Shown here in pieces: positions 33,872-42,911 of a DNA stretch of 64,000 nucleotides. The notes beneath the pieces were generated by a model. The model was given only the letters and a program-made list of their open reading frames with translations, was not told the origin of the DNA and did not search any database. The translations under genes were made by a program, and so were the position numbers. The stretch covers positions 14,731 through 78,730 of the forward strand of contig JBPCIX010000021.1 of NCBI GenBank assembly GCA_051005875.1. The letters are read 5' to 3'. Position 1 is the stretch's first letter, and each line of letters begins with the position of its first letter. Source of the stretch: JBPCIX01 sp051005875. GTDB taxonomy: Bacteria > Actinomycetota > CADDZG01 > JAHWKV01.

Positions 33872-34965
33872 TGCTCAAAGCAGACTTTACCGTGAGGCTT
33901 GGTGAATTTGAGGTTACGGTCAATCTGACAGCCGGTGAAGGGGAAGTGGTGGCCATCGTCGGGCCCAACGGGGCGGGCAAGACAACAATGCTGCGAGCCT
34001 TGGCCGGGCTTGTACCAATTGAAGCCGGCCGAATAGAGCTTGGGGGCCGAGTGCTCAACGATTCGGCTACGGGCGTAAACATCCCGCCGGAGCACAGAAG
34101 AATCGGATTTGCCTTTCAGGATTATCTCCTGTTTCCACACCTTTCAGCTCTTGATAACGTTGCTTACGGTTTGAGGGCGACCGGCGCCTCGAAGGCCAAA
34201 GCGCGGCTCGAGGCGCAATATTGGCTCGAACGTTTCGGGCTGTCGGACGAAGGCGGAAATAAGCCCCACGCCCTGTCCGGAGGTCAGTCTCAGAGGGTCG
34301 CACTGGCACGCGCGTTGGCTATCAAGCCGGCCCTGCTTGCGCTGGACGAACCGCTGGCCGCGGTCGATCCGCCGCAAAGACCTGAACTGCGTCGCTTGAT
34401 GCGAAGCGCACTAAACGAGCATTCCGGTACCCAGCTTTTGGTGACCCACGACCCCGTCGATGCCCTGGCCTCCGGCGACCGGGTGGCCGTCCTTGAACGC
34501 GGCCGGCTAACCCAGGTCGGTACCGTCGCTGAGGTAGCTGCCCAGCCTCGGTCCCGATGGGTGGCGGAACTCGTTGGAGTGAATCTTTACCATGGGGAGT
34601 CGGCGGATGGCCGTTTCACCTTGGATAACGACGGGGGGGCCGCAGGGACTGGACAGATGCTGCCCGGCGCCGGGCCTCGCCGCTTCGCGGTGGTGACTGA
34701 GGCAAGGGGCCGGGCCATGGCCGTAATTCATCCACGGGCCGTAACGCTCCATCGGGTCCGCCCGGAAGGCAGCGCGCGAAACGTTTGGACGGCGAGCGTG
34801 GACGGTGTGGACGAACAGAACGAACGAGCCAGAGTGCGAATCGGCGGCGTGATTCCAATCGTCGCGGAGGTTACCCCCGCCGCCGCGGCTGAATTAGGCT
34901 TGGCTCAAGGAGTGCAGGTCTGGATATCGGTTAAGGCCACCGAGATCTCGGTTTTCGAGGAGTGA
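33871..34965 (+). CDS. modC: Molybdate ABC transporter ATP-binding protein
   Basis: 364 residues from ATG 33871; the open frame extends back to 33034 but that part shadows modB. Walker A is GPNGAGKTT, Q-loop in FAFQDYLLFPHL, signature LSGGQSQRVALARAL, Walker B LLALDEPLAAVD, and switch His in LLVTHD. The C-terminal third holds a TOBE/MOP-like oxyanion-binding domain (from about RFAVVTEARGRAM), expected in ModC. Powers molybdate uptake with ModAB. Molybdate would serve molybdopterin enzymes, none of which lie in this window. Confidence 0.94.
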   Translation: MLKADFTVRLGEFEVTVNLTAGEGEVVAIVGPNGAGKTTMLRALAGLVPIEAGRIELGGRVLNDSATGVNIPPEHRRIGFAFQDYLLFPHLSALDNVAYGLRATGASKAKARLEAQYWLERFGLSDEGGNKPHALSGGQSQRVALARALAIKPALLALDEPLAAVDPPQRPELRRLMRSALNEHSGTQLLVTHDPVDALASGDRVAVLERGRLTQVGTVAEVAAQPRSRWVAELVGVNLYHGESADGRFTLDNDGGAAGTGQMLPGAGPRRFAVVTEARGRAMAVIHPRAVTLHRVRPEGSARNVWTASVDGVDEQNERARVRIGGVIPIVAEVTPAAAAELGLAQGVQVWISVKATEISVFEE

Positions 34966-34977
34966 CCGGCCGGACCG

Positions 34978-35499
34978 TCAGTCGGCAGAGCCTTCCTCGA
35001 CTTCTGAGGTTTCATGGGCCGGAGTGGGCTCTGTGCGGGCGGTCTGCCGAACCAGAAAGATCGTTAGGCCCAGGATTAGGACCGAGCCCATCAGGATGCT
35101 CATTTCCATCATCAAGTCATCGAATTTAGGTTTACCCGCTTCGCTACCGGCTTCGGCGGTGATCACGATCACTCGCCTGATCGCCGCCACAATGCCGACG
35201 ATCAGGAATGGCTCGGTCCTTAGAACGTTCTCTTTGATCACGGCCTGGACCGTATGGATCAGCTCCGCGGTGATGAAAACCAACAGCAAGCCATCGAGAA
35301 ATTTCAAAATCGACGGCAACGAATCGCCCGCCGACAAGTCTTTGACGAATCTGTAAACCACCAGAACAAACAGGATTGCTCCGGCTACGGCTAGGGCGAG
35401 AGCCACGATGACGTAGAAAAATTGCTCGATATACCGGAATAGATCTGCGGTGTTACGGCGGGCTTTTTTCTTGGTAGTCGCCTTCTTGGTAGTCGCCAT
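34978..35499 (-). CDS. PsiE-like phosphate-starvation-inducible family membrane protein
   Basis: 173 residues: a very basic N-terminus (TTKKATTKKKARR), then four membrane helices. Helix 2 to 3 contains LDGLLLVFITAELIHTVQAV and a basic loop REPFLIVGIVAAIRR-like stretch (RTEPFLIVGIVAAIRRV), the features of the PsiE family. The function is unknown in any organism to my knowledge. The C-terminus is acidic. It is the next gene after pckG on the minus strand, with a Cys-rich mini-ORF between. Confidence 0.8.
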   Translation of the reverse strand: MATTKKATTKKKARRNTADLFRYIEQFFYVIVALALAVAGAILFVLVVYRFVKDLSAGDSLPSILKFLDGLLLVFITAELIHTVQAVIKENVLRTEPFLIVGIVAAIRRVIVITAEAGSEAGKPKFDDLMMEMSILMGSVLILGLTIFLVRQTARTEPTPAHETSEVEEGSAD

Positions 35500-35620
35500 G
35501 GAGGAGTTCCCTGTTCTTACCTGCTGGTCGGCGCCTTGGGTTTAAGGCTCCTGGGTGCTCTTGGTTTTGTGGTGCCAGGCGTGCCCGAAGCATCCTCACG
35601 CCGGGCGTAAACCTCGGGCC

Positions 35621-35668
35621 TTACCGAGGCCAACATAAGCAGCACTCGTTCGCTTTAGCTGATTTCAT
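35621..35668 (-). CDS. Cys-rich 15-residue upstream ORF (possible leader peptide)
   Basis: Minus-strand ATG at 35668, eight bases after GGGAGG, 15 codons, TAA. The peptide is MKSAKANECCLCWPR, with three Cys in four residues and a Trp-Pro end. A six-pair hairpin (plus-strand CCTCGG 35612-35617 with CCGAGG 35624-35629) has its loop over the stop codon. It lies between pckG and the PsiE-like gene, about 120 bases before the latter. Cys-clustered short ORFs act as cysteine- or copper-responsive attenuators in other bacteria; that role is only inferred here. Confidence 0.45.
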   Translation of the reverse strand: MKSAKANECCLCWPR

Positions 35669-35710
35669 GATTATTTCCTCCCGTTACGATGAAAGCCCTT
35701 AGAGCGAACA

Positions 35711-37519
35711 CTAGCCCAAACGCTTACGCAATGCCTCTAGCTCGGAGTGCAAGGCTTCAGGCACGTTTGCGCCCAGCAACTTGAAGTGCTCTTCTATCGA
35801 GGGCACCTCGGCCCTCCACTCATCGACGTTTACTGCGAGCAGGGTTTCCATGTCCTCATCGCTTACACCGCTCAGGCCCTCAGTTGAAAGAGCGCTTTTC
35901 GGCGGCACCAGCCCGATGGGGGTCTCGTCGGCGCTTGAGCGGCCGGCCACTCTTTCGCAAATCCACGCCAGAACCCGGCTGTTTTCGCCAAATCCGGGCC
36001 ACAAAAAACTGCCTTCGGCGTTCTTGCGGAACCAGTTCACGAAGAAAATCTTTGGGAGCTTGGCCGGATCAGTTTTGCTACCGACCTCCAGCCAGTGGCC
36101 CAGGTAGTCGGCCATGTTGTATCCGCAAAAAGGCAGCATGGCGAATGGGTCGCGGCGGATAGCGCCGACCGCCCCCGCCGCCGCCGCCGTTGTTTCAGAA
36201 GCCATGATTGAGCCGAGGAAAATGCCATGTTCCCAGTTGAACGCCTCAGTCACAAGCGGCACCACCGAGCCGCGGCGGCCGCCGACGAGGATGGCCGAAA
36301 TGGGCACTCCCGCCGGATCTTCCCATTCAGAAGCAATCACCGGGCACTGGCTTGCGGGGGCGGTGAACCGGGCGTTGGGGTGAGCCGAAGGAGCGCCCTT
36401 TGCGGGAGTCCACGACTCGCGATGCCAGTCGGTAAGGTGATCGGGCACATCGTCGGTCATGCCTTCCCACCACACATCGCCGTCGTCGGTCAGGGCAGTG
36501 TTGGTGAACAGACTGTTTTCTTCAAGCGTGCGCATGACATTGGGATTGGTTTTGTTGGAGGTCCCCGGCGCTACGCCGAAGAAACCGGCCTCTGGATTCA
36601 TTGCCCACAGGCGGCCGTCTTCACCGAACCGCATCCAGCAAATGTCATCGCCCAAGGTTTCGACCTTCCACCCCGGCAGCGTTGGGACGAGCATTGCAAG
36701 GTTCGTCTTGCCGCAAGCGGAAGGAAACGCTCCGGTTAAGTAGTTGACCTCGCCTTCGGGAGACGTCATTTTGAGGATCAGCATGTGTTCGGCAAGCCAG
36801 CCGTCGTCGCGAGCCATGATCGAAGCAATCCGCAGAGCGAAGCACTTCTTGCCGAGCAAAGCGTTGCCGCCGTAGCCCGAGCCGAAAGACCAAATTTCTC
36901 TGGTGTTGGGGAAGTGAACTATGTACTTTTGGTCGGGGTTACAAGGCCATGCAACATCGGCCTGCTCCGGCTCGAGTGGCGAGCCTACCGAGTGAATGCA
37001 GGGAACAAATTCTCCGTCTGTTCCGAGCGCATCAAGGGCCGCCTTCCCCATGCGGGTCATTATTCGCATATTGACGGCGACGTAAGGTGAGTCGGTTAGC
37101 TCAACGCCGATGTGAGCGATGGGCGAGCCGATAGGGCCCATAGAAAAGGGGACCACATACATGGTGCGCCCCCGCATCGAACCTTTGAACAGGCCCTTCA
37201 GCGTTCCGCGCATCTCGGCAGGGTCCCGCCAGTTATTCGTAGGGCCTGCTTCGTCGGCCGTATCCGAACATATATAGGTGCGATCCTCGACCCGCGCCAC
37301 ATCGCCCGGTTCCGAAGCGCACCAGTAGCTGTTCGGGCGCTTGGCATCGGAAAGGCGTGTGAACGTTCCTACCTCGACAAGCAGACCGCACAACCGGTCA
37401 TATTCTTCGGCGGAGCCGTCGCACCAGTGAATTTTGTCGGGCGTGGTCAATTCAGCGACCTCAGCAACCCATGCGAGCAGGGAAGAATGATTGGTTAAAG
37501 ATGTAGTTATATCGGCCAT
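35711..37519 (-). CDS. pckG: Phosphoenolpyruvate carboxykinase (GTP)
   Basis: 602 residues, ATG after GGAGCG. Interconverts oxaloacetate and PEP with GTP/GDP, the entry to gluconeogenesis. Motifs: the P-loop FPSACGKTNLAML with the reactive cysteine, the ICWMRFGEDGRLWAMNPEAG metal site (as DDICWMRFGEDG and WAMNPEAGFFGVAPG), FLWPGFGENSRVLAWI and the guanine pocket further on. The GTP form (about 600 residues) is usual in actinobacteria, unlike the ATP form of E. coli. Single gene, with CorA upstream. Confidence 0.97.
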   Translation of the reverse strand: MADITTSLTNHSSLLAWVAEVAELTTPDKIHWCDGSAEEYDRLCGLLVEVGTFTRLSDAKRPNSYWCASEPGDVARVEDRTYICSDTADEAGPTNNWRDPAEMRGTLKGLFKGSMRGRTMYVVPFSMGPIGSPIAHIGVELTDSPYVAVNMRIMTRMGKAALDALGTDGEFVPCIHSVGSPLEPEQADVAWPCNPDQKYIVHFPNTREIWSFGSGYGGNALLGKKCFALRIASIMARDDGWLAEHMLILKMTSPEGEVNYLTGAFPSACGKTNLAMLVPTLPGWKVETLGDDICWMRFGEDGRLWAMNPEAGFFGVAPGTSNKTNPNVMRTLEENSLFTNTALTDDGDVWWEGMTDDVPDHLTDWHRESWTPAKGAPSAHPNARFTAPASQCPVIASEWEDPAGVPISAILVGGRRGSVVPLVTEAFNWEHGIFLGSIMASETTAAAAGAVGAIRRDPFAMLPFCGYNMADYLGHWLEVGSKTDPAKLPKIFFVNWFRKNAEGSFLWPGFGENSRVLAWICERVAGRSSADETPIGLVPPKSALSTEGLSGVSDEDMETLLAVNVDEWRAEVPSIEEHFKLLGANVPEALHSELEALRKRLG

Positions 37520-37637
37520 GTTCGTTTCGCTCCTGTGGAAGTCAAAGGTTAAGTGCTACAGGGAAACAGAATAGTAGCCTGCGGCCGCGCGTGTGGGGCA
37601 GTGGGTATCGTTCGCCCCGCTAGGGTCAGGGCACTCA

Positions 37638-38564
37638 CTAGATCCATTTCTTCCAACGGAAGTACCACAGCTGGCCGACGGTGGTAATGAGAATTATTGC
37701 CCAAGAGAAGGCATAGCCGGTCACCCAGTGCAGCTCCGGCATGTGGTCGAAGTTCTGCCCGTACACCCCCACGATGAAGGTGGGCACGAGCAGGAGCGAG
37801 GCGACAACCGTCAGCCGCTTCATCACCTCATTTTGTTCGTGGGCGACCTTAGCCTGGTGGTAATCACGGACTCCGGAAATGAGGTCGCGGGCAAGTTCAA
37901 GGCCCTCGCCAGCTCTCAGCAGCTTGTCGAAGGCGTCGCCGAAGTGCAGCTCAGTCTCCCTGGGGAACAGGTCTCCACTCTCCAACTCGACTCTGTCGTC
38001 AAGGACTCTGCGGGCGGCGTCTCGGGTCGGGCCCAGCGTCCGGCGGATCTGAAGAAGGTCGTGCCTAAGTTCAGACAGTCGTCGGCGCACCTGCTGGTGT
38101 GACCACTGCTCGACGTGGTCCTCCAACTCATCGATTTCATCTTGAACAGAATCGATTAGGTCCAAAAATCCTTCCGCCACCGCATCGACAACCAGGTGAG
38201 CGGCCATGCCCGGCGAGCCATTCGCCCGAGACGACTCACGGACCGAGCTGAGGTCCAAAGGATCGCCGTTGGGCGGAGTCTTGCGCACTGTAAGAATGAG
38301 GTCCACATCCAGAATCAGGTCTACCTCCTGGTAATAGACGCGGTCCTCTTCAACCACGGCCACCGGCAGAAGCAAAATTCCGAATGCGTATGACCCATGG
38401 GTTTCCAGTTTGGGGCGCGGCTCGTCGCCCTCAGCCGGCTTGCTGAGCAGGGTTGCCAGAGCATTGGGATGAAGCTCGTGCGGCCATGCCTCGCGAAGAG
38501 CCGCCTCGTCGGGGTCGAGCAGGTCGATCCACCGAGATTTCGATTCCGCCATCGATTCCGCCAT
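37638..38564 (-). CDS. corA: CorA-family divalent metal transporter with a GQN pore motif
   Basis: 308 residues from ATG 38564, which has AAGGTAGG before it; the frame is open to 38642. A long cytoplasmic domain with helical segments is followed by two membrane helices at the C-terminus. The pore signature reads VYGQNFDHMPELHW, with Gln where CorA normally has Met (YGMNF). The neighbouring MPEL loop is intact. It should form a pentameric Mg or related-cation channel; the Gln variant may change selectivity. The C-terminus FRWKKWI is basic, as usual. Confidence 0.9.
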   Translation of the reverse strand: MAESMAESKSRWIDLLDPDEAALREAWPHELHPNALATLLSKPAEGDEPRPKLETHGSYAFGILLLPVAVVEEDRVYYQEVDLILDVDLILTVRKTPPNGDPLDLSSVRESSRANGSPGMAAHLVVDAVAEGFLDLIDSVQDEIDELEDHVEQWSHQQVRRRLSELRHDLLQIRRTLGPTRDAARRVLDDRVELESGDLFPRETELHFGDAFDKLLRAGEGLELARDLISGVRDYHQAKVAHEQNEVMKRLTVVASLLLVPTFIVGVYGQNFDHMPELHWVTGYAFSWAIILITTVGQLWYFRWKKWI

Positions 38565-38664
38565 GACGCCTACCTTACGACAGGCAGCTGTAGGCGGAAT
38601 CGGGTACCGTCTTTTTCGTCGCATACCATTTACCTCTACCAACTAGTGCGCTAGGAGATTTAAG

Positions 38665-39429
38665 CTGGAGTTTCTCTCGGACCCAGACATTTGGATCGGC
38701 TTCTTCACCCTGTTGGCGCTTGAAATCGTCCTCGGCATCGACAACGTCGTGTTTATTTCGATCCTTGCCGGGAAACTGCCCCAGGCACAGCAGGGGCGGG
38801 CACGAACGGTCGGACTCAGCCTGGCGCTTATCACGCGCCTGCTGCTCCTTCTGTCTCTTTCCTGGGTGATAGGGCTCACCGAACCGTTGTTCACTATTTT
38901 CGGACAGGAACTTTCAGGCCGGGACCTCATCCTCATCCTGGGAGGCTTGTTCTTGCTCGGCAAGAGCACCTACGAGATTCATGATCGCCTGGAAGGCGAG
39001 ACGGGGCACGCGACCAAGAGCGCCGCCGCGTCATTTGGGGGCGTGATCGTTCAGATCCTTATTCTCGACATGGTCTTCTCGCTCGACTCGGTGATCACCG
39101 CGGTGGGTATGGTTGACGAGCTGGGTGTGATGGTAGCGGCGGTCGTGGTGGCCGTCGGCGTCATGCTGCTGGCGGCGGGCGCAATTAGCAAGTTTGTGGA
39201 CGGCCACCCGACGGTCAAGATGCTGGCGCTCAGCTTTCTATTGCTGATCGGCCTCGCCCTGCTGGCCGACGGGTTCGAAAGGCATATCCCCAAGGGCTAC
39301 ATCTACTTTGCAATGAGTTTTTCGCTCTTCGTTGAGTTGCTGAACCTGCGAATCCGCTCAAAACGAGCCGACCCAGTGCACCTTCACAGCCGGTACGAAG
39401 GCCCGGAAGAAGTCCCGCCCAGCCACTAG
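38665..39429 (+). CDS. TerC-family membrane protein, apparent CTG start
   Basis: 254 residues if started at CTG 38665. In that frame the first residues read LEFLSDPDIWIGFFTLLAL, matching the usual TerC N-terminus MEFLxDPxIW, and AGGAGA lies six bases upstream; the nearest TTG (38713) would cut off the first helix. Later marks are VLGIDNVVFISILAGKLP, and ILDMVFSLDSVITAVGM, both with the conserved Asp residues thought to bind metal. About seven to eight membrane helices. TerC proteins are linked to manganese export and membrane-protein metalation. Confidence 0.88.
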   Translation: MEFLSDPDIWIGFFTLLALEIVLGIDNVVFISILAGKLPQAQQGRARTVGLSLALITRLLLLLSLSWVIGLTEPLFTIFGQELSGRDLILILGGLFLLGKSTYEIHDRLEGETGHATKSAAASFGGVIVQILILDMVFSLDSVITAVGMVDELGVMVAAVVVAVGVMLLAAGAISKFVDGHPTVKMLALSFLLLIGLALLADGFERHIPKGYIYFAMSFSLFVELLNLRIRSKRADPVHLHSRYEGPEEVPPSH

Positions 39430-39606
39430 TTTCTGATTAGGTTCCAAGCCGCGCCAGGGTGAGTTCGTCAACGTAGGAGTGAATGCCCGACTTTTCCCAG
39501 AATGTTGCGGATGTGCACTTTTCCGTGGTCAAGAAATTCTTTGAAATTTTGCCGGGACGGCCCTCGATTGGGCACTTTTGTCGGTCCCTCTCTTTAGAAT
39601 TTAGTT

Positions 39607-40803
39607 ATGTTGAATTCCGTAAATGAACTGGAAGATTCAGCCCTCGCCGGCGCAATTGCGGCTGAAATTGAGGAGTTTGCAGGCAGGATCGACTACGAAA
39701 TCCTTGAGCCCAACTACGCCGAGCGCCTAGTCGAGACCTTTGCCAAAATCGAACACATAGCGGCCCATGTAAAGGCAATGGCAGCCCGGCGTGTCGAGAG
39801 CACAGGCGCTTGGCGGCTTCAGGGATACAGGACCCCCGGTCAATGGATGGCACGCAAGGCCGGCATATCGGTCCCCCAAGCCGAAAGAGTCCTGGAAACA
39901 GCCAAGCTGCTGGAAGAGCTTCCTAAAACCGAGCAGGCTGTGCGGGAAGGCAAGCTGTCTGAAGTTCAAGCGGGCCACATTGCTCAAGCAGCCAAAGCCA
40001 GCCCATCGTCTGAGTCCGACCTTCTTGAAGCAGCAAAGACTGAAGGAGTGGGTCAGCTAAAGGATCGCTGCGCCAAGGTGAAGGCAGCCGCTTTGGCTGA
40101 TGACGTGGCCCGCCATAACGCTGTTCACAAGTCCCGTTACCTCAGACACTGGACCGATCAGATGGGAGCTTTTCGCCTTGAAGCCAAGATGACCCCTGAG
40201 GCGGGAGCGATAGTTCTTGCAGCATTGGAGCCCCATAAGCAGCGCCTGTTTCGTGAAGCGAAAAAAGCAGGCCCGAAGGAGTCCTACGATGCGTGTGCCG
40301 TAGATGCACTCCTGTCGATATCCGAGCACTCTCGCCAATGCACCCAGGAGGGCAAAGCCCTTGGCCCCGGAACCATGGTTCACGTACGGGTGGATCACTC
40401 AGCTTTAGTAAGAGGCCGCCTTAAGCCCGGGGAAGTTTGTGAGATACCAGGAATTGGTCCTATCCCTGTAGCCACCGCCCAGGCAATGGCCGGCGACGCC
40501 TTTTTGGCAGCTGTACTGACCGATGGGGCGGATGTGCAGTCGGTAACCCATATGGGCCGCAATATCCCTTCACGGTTCTACACCGCTCTCAGGGAACGAG
40601 ACCCCTGTTGCGTTGTTCCCGGATGCGGAAACAGAAACGATCTTCAGATTGATCACAACCAACCGGTCTACCAACAAGGCCCCACAAAGATGGACAACTT
40701 AGCCAGACTCTGCCGATGGCATCACCATCTTAAAACTTATTATCGGTACCAGCTTTCGGGGAAGCCGGGGGCATGGGAGTGGAATCCACCCGATCGGATT
40801 TAG
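39607..40803 (+). CDS. DUF222 domain protein with C-terminal HNH nuclease motif
   Basis: 398 residues. The N-terminal two-thirds is the helical DUF222 region (RRVESTGAWRLQGYRTPGQW, then LSEVQAGHIAQAAK). The C-terminus holds the zinc/HNH nuclease: CVVPGCGNRNDLQIDHNQP with the H-N-H residues continuing in NLARLCRWHHHLKT. Such genes are multi-copy and typical of actinobacteria; their role is uncertain, with a suspected link to mobile elements. There is no Shine-Dalgarno sequence, but TAGAAT lies exactly six bases before the ATG, suggesting a leaderless mRNA. Confidence 0.9.
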   Translation: MLNSVNELEDSALAGAIAAEIEEFAGRIDYEILEPNYAERLVETFAKIEHIAAHVKAMAARRVESTGAWRLQGYRTPGQWMARKAGISVPQAERVLETAKLLEELPKTEQAVREGKLSEVQAGHIAQAAKASPSSESDLLEAAKTEGVGQLKDRCAKVKAAALADDVARHNAVHKSRYLRHWTDQMGAFRLEAKMTPEAGAIVLAALEPHKQRLFREAKKAGPKESYDACAVDALLSISEHSRQCTQEGKALGPGTMVHVRVDHSALVRGRLKPGEVCEIPGIGPIPVATAQAMAGDAFLAAVLTDGADVQSVTHMGRNIPSRFYTALRERDPCCVVPGCGNRNDLQIDHNQPVYQQGPTKMDNLARLCRWHHHLKTYYRYQLSGKPGAWEWNPPDRI

Positions 40804-40881
40804 ACAGACTCGGGCCGTCGCACAATTAGCCGAACATCGCGAACCAAGTTTGTGGACGTAGCCGCTAGGCGGGAAAAGGGT

Positions 40882-41127
40882 ATGATGATGGGTATGATAA
40901 AGAAATCCAAGATCGCAATCACGCTTCCCCCTCATCTGGTCGCCCAGGCCAATTTGGCCGTCAAAGATGGACGGGCCAGGAGCGTGAGCGCCTACGTCGC
41001 TGATGCGCTCTCCGAAAAGGTCAAGCTCGACACTCTGGATCGGATGTTGTCCGAAATGCTCGAAGAAACCGGGGGGCCGCTCACCGACGACGAAAAGCAA
41101 CGGGCCGACAGGATTTTAGGACGGTGA
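40882..41127 (+). CDS. Ribbon-helix-helix type antitoxin
   Basis: 81 residues if begun at ATG 40882; AAAAGGG at 40874-40880 could also serve the ATGs at 40885, 40888 or 40894. The start KKSKIAITLPPHLVAQANLAV is a short beta strand (SKIAITLP) followed by two helices (ARSVSAYVADALSEKVK), the RHH DNA-binding fold; the C-terminal helix LTDDEKQRADRILG would wrap the toxin. It overlaps the PIN toxin gene by GTGA, so the two are one operon. Confidence 0.8.
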   Translation: MMMGMIKKSKIAITLPPHLVAQANLAVKDGRARSVSAYVADALSEKVKLDTLDRMLSEMLEETGGPLTDDEKQRADRILGR

Positions 41128-41501
41128 AGGGCGCCACATTTGATTCAGGGGCCCTCATTGCCTTCGAGCGCAACGACCGGGCGGTGGTTGCCGTCGTGGC
41201 AAGGGCCTGCGAGGCGGGCGACCTTTTGGCGGTGCCGGCCGGAGTTGTTGCCCAGGTATGGCGAGACGGAAGGCGTCAAGCCCGGCTGGCCAAGCTTCTG
41301 CGTTCTTCGTGCATAAAGGTCATACCCCTGGACGATGAACAGGCACGAGCGGTCGGGCAGCTTTGTGGCGTTTCGGGGACCGAAGACATCGTTGACGCCT
41401 CCGTCGCCTTCTGTGCCCGGCAAAAGGGCCAAACGGTTCTAACGAGCGATGCCGAGGACATTCGCCGGATAGACCCAACTCTGAACGTCATTCCGATCTA
41501 A
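41124..41501 (+). CDS. PIN-domain ribonuclease toxin (VapC-like)
   Basis: 125 residues, GTG start overlapping the antitoxin stop. The PIN acidic residues are Asp in TFDSGALIAFE, Glu or Asp in GTEDIVDASVAFCA, and Asp in LTSDAEDIRRIDP; together they bind Mg for RNA cleavage. The order antitoxin then toxin is standard for VapBC. No flanking repeats were found around this module. Confidence 0.85.
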   Translation: MKGATFDSGALIAFERNDRAVVAVVARACEAGDLLAVPAGVVAQVWRDGRRQARLAKLLRSSCIKVIPLDDEQARAVGQLCGVSGTEDIVDASVAFCARQKGQTVLTSDAEDIRRIDPTLNVIPI

Positions 41502-41616
41502 GGAAGCGTATTTACGGAAGGGGGACGGCGTCGGCCACCATCACTGTGATTTTGCCGTAGTGCACCCGTTAGGCTGGTGGAATGCCTAATCGTTTTGGTC
41601 CACACGTGGGATCCAG

Positions 41617-42891
41617 GTGACTGATAGCCAAATTCAACTGACCACAACCGATGCGGCCGATACAAGACCCCACCTGGTGATCGTTGGTGGGGGCTTTGGT
41701 GGCCTATATGCAGCGCGGGCCTTGGCCGGTACACCGCTGCGCATCTCTTTGGTGGACCGGCAGAATTACCACCTGTTCCAACCCTTGCTTTACCAGGTGG
41801 CTACCGCGCTGCTCAGCCCGTCGGACATCGCAAGTCCCATCCGACAGATCGTTCGGCGGCAACGCAACGTGCGCTCCTTTCTGGGCGAGGTCGTCGATGT
41901 CAAGCCGGATGCCAAGCAGGTCATCCTTGAGGATGGAGTCATGGACTTCGATTATTTGATTGTGGCGACGGGCTCGACCCACGCCTATTTTGGCCACGAT
42001 GAATGGGCGCAGTTCGCGCCGGGCCTGAAAACAGTGGAAGATGCTTTGAGAATCCGCCACAGGATCCTGCATTCTTACGAGGCCGCCGAGAAAAAGAGTG
42101 ACTACCCCGGCAGCCGCCCGTTGCTAACTTATGTGATCGTCGGGGGAGGACCGACAGGGGTGGAGTTGGCCGGGGCCCTATCGGACCTGGCAGATGCGAT
42201 TTCCCAGGATTTTCGGCACGTAAACCGAGATTTGGTGCGGGTCGTCTTGGTCGAGGCCGGCGAGCGAATCTTGCCGGGGTTTCCGCTGGCGTCGTCCAAC
42301 TGGGCCAAGGCCCGGCTTACCCAGCGCCGAGTGGAAGTTCGGACCGGAGCGAGCGTGACCAGCATCGACGGGAAGGGCGTAATGATTGGCGATGACCGAA
42401 TCGAGACGCAGAATGTTGTTTGGGCCGCAGGGGTAAGCGCCTCGCCGCTTGGGCGGGCATTGGCAGCGCCTCTCGATGGGGCCGGCCGGGTTTTGGTCGG
42501 CGAAGACCTGACGGCGCCCGGTCACCCGAACATCTTCGTTGTCGGCGATTTGGCCGTAGTCTTCAATGACGGGGCCCAGGTACCAGGCGTGGCGACGGCC
42601 GCGATCCAGCAAGGCCAGGCTGCCGCCGCCAATATCATCCGGACTCTCGAGGGCTGGCCGACCCAGCCTTTCATTTACAAGGACAAAGGAATACTGGCCA
42701 CCATCAGCCGGAGAAATGCAGTGGCCGTATTTCCTAAATTTCAGCTAACCGGTTTCCCGGCAAAGTTGGTATGGCTCGTGGTGCACATCTACTTTTTGAT
42801 TGGTTTTAGGAACCGACTGATAGTCATGATCCAATGGTTTTGGGCTTCGGCTACGCGCCAGCGCGGCGCAAGGCTAATAACCGAAAAGTAA
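41617..42891 (+). CDS. ndh: Type II NADH:quinone oxidoreductase (NDH-2)
   Basis: 424 residues, GTG start. FAD-binding motif VIVGGGFGGLYAARAL at the N-terminus and the second Rossmann motif VIVGGGPTGVELAGALSDL for NADH. The segments NYHLFQPLLYQVATALLSP and the FVVGDLAV FAD motif fit NDH-2. The C-terminal 55 residues hold an amphipathic/hydrophobic stretch (LVWLVVHIYFLIGFRNRL) that attaches the enzyme to the membrane. It passes electrons from NADH to quinone without proton pumping. A hairpin follows its stop. Confidence 0.94.
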   Translation: MTDSQIQLTTTDAADTRPHLVIVGGGFGGLYAARALAGTPLRISLVDRQNYHLFQPLLYQVATALLSPSDIASPIRQIVRRQRNVRSFLGEVVDVKPDAKQVILEDGVMDFDYLIVATGSTHAYFGHDEWAQFAPGLKTVEDALRIRHRILHSYEAAEKKSDYPGSRPLLTYVIVGGGPTGVELAGALSDLADAISQDFRHVNRDLVRVVLVEAGERILPGFPLASSNWAKARLTQRRVEVRTGASVTSIDGKGVMIGDDRIETQNVVWAAGVSASPLGRALAAPLDGAGRVLVGEDLTAPGHPNIFVVGDLAVVFNDGAQVPGVATAAIQQGQAAAANIIRTLEGWPTQPFIYKDKGILATISRRNAVAVFPKFQLTGFPAKLVWLVVHIYFLIGFRNRLIVMIQWFWASATRQRGARLITEK

Positions 42892-42896
42892 GATTC

Positions 42897-42911
42897 GCCG
42901 GGCGACCCGGC
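42897..42911 (+). terminator. Short GC hairpin after ndh
   Basis: GCCGGG (42897-42902), loop CGA, CCCGGC (42906-42911), five bases after the ndh stop. The stem is perfect but no strong T-run follows. Beyond it, up to 43166, the sequence has no convincing gene; a TACAAT at 43127-43132 may be the -10 for the DUF2277 gene. Confidence 0.45.
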
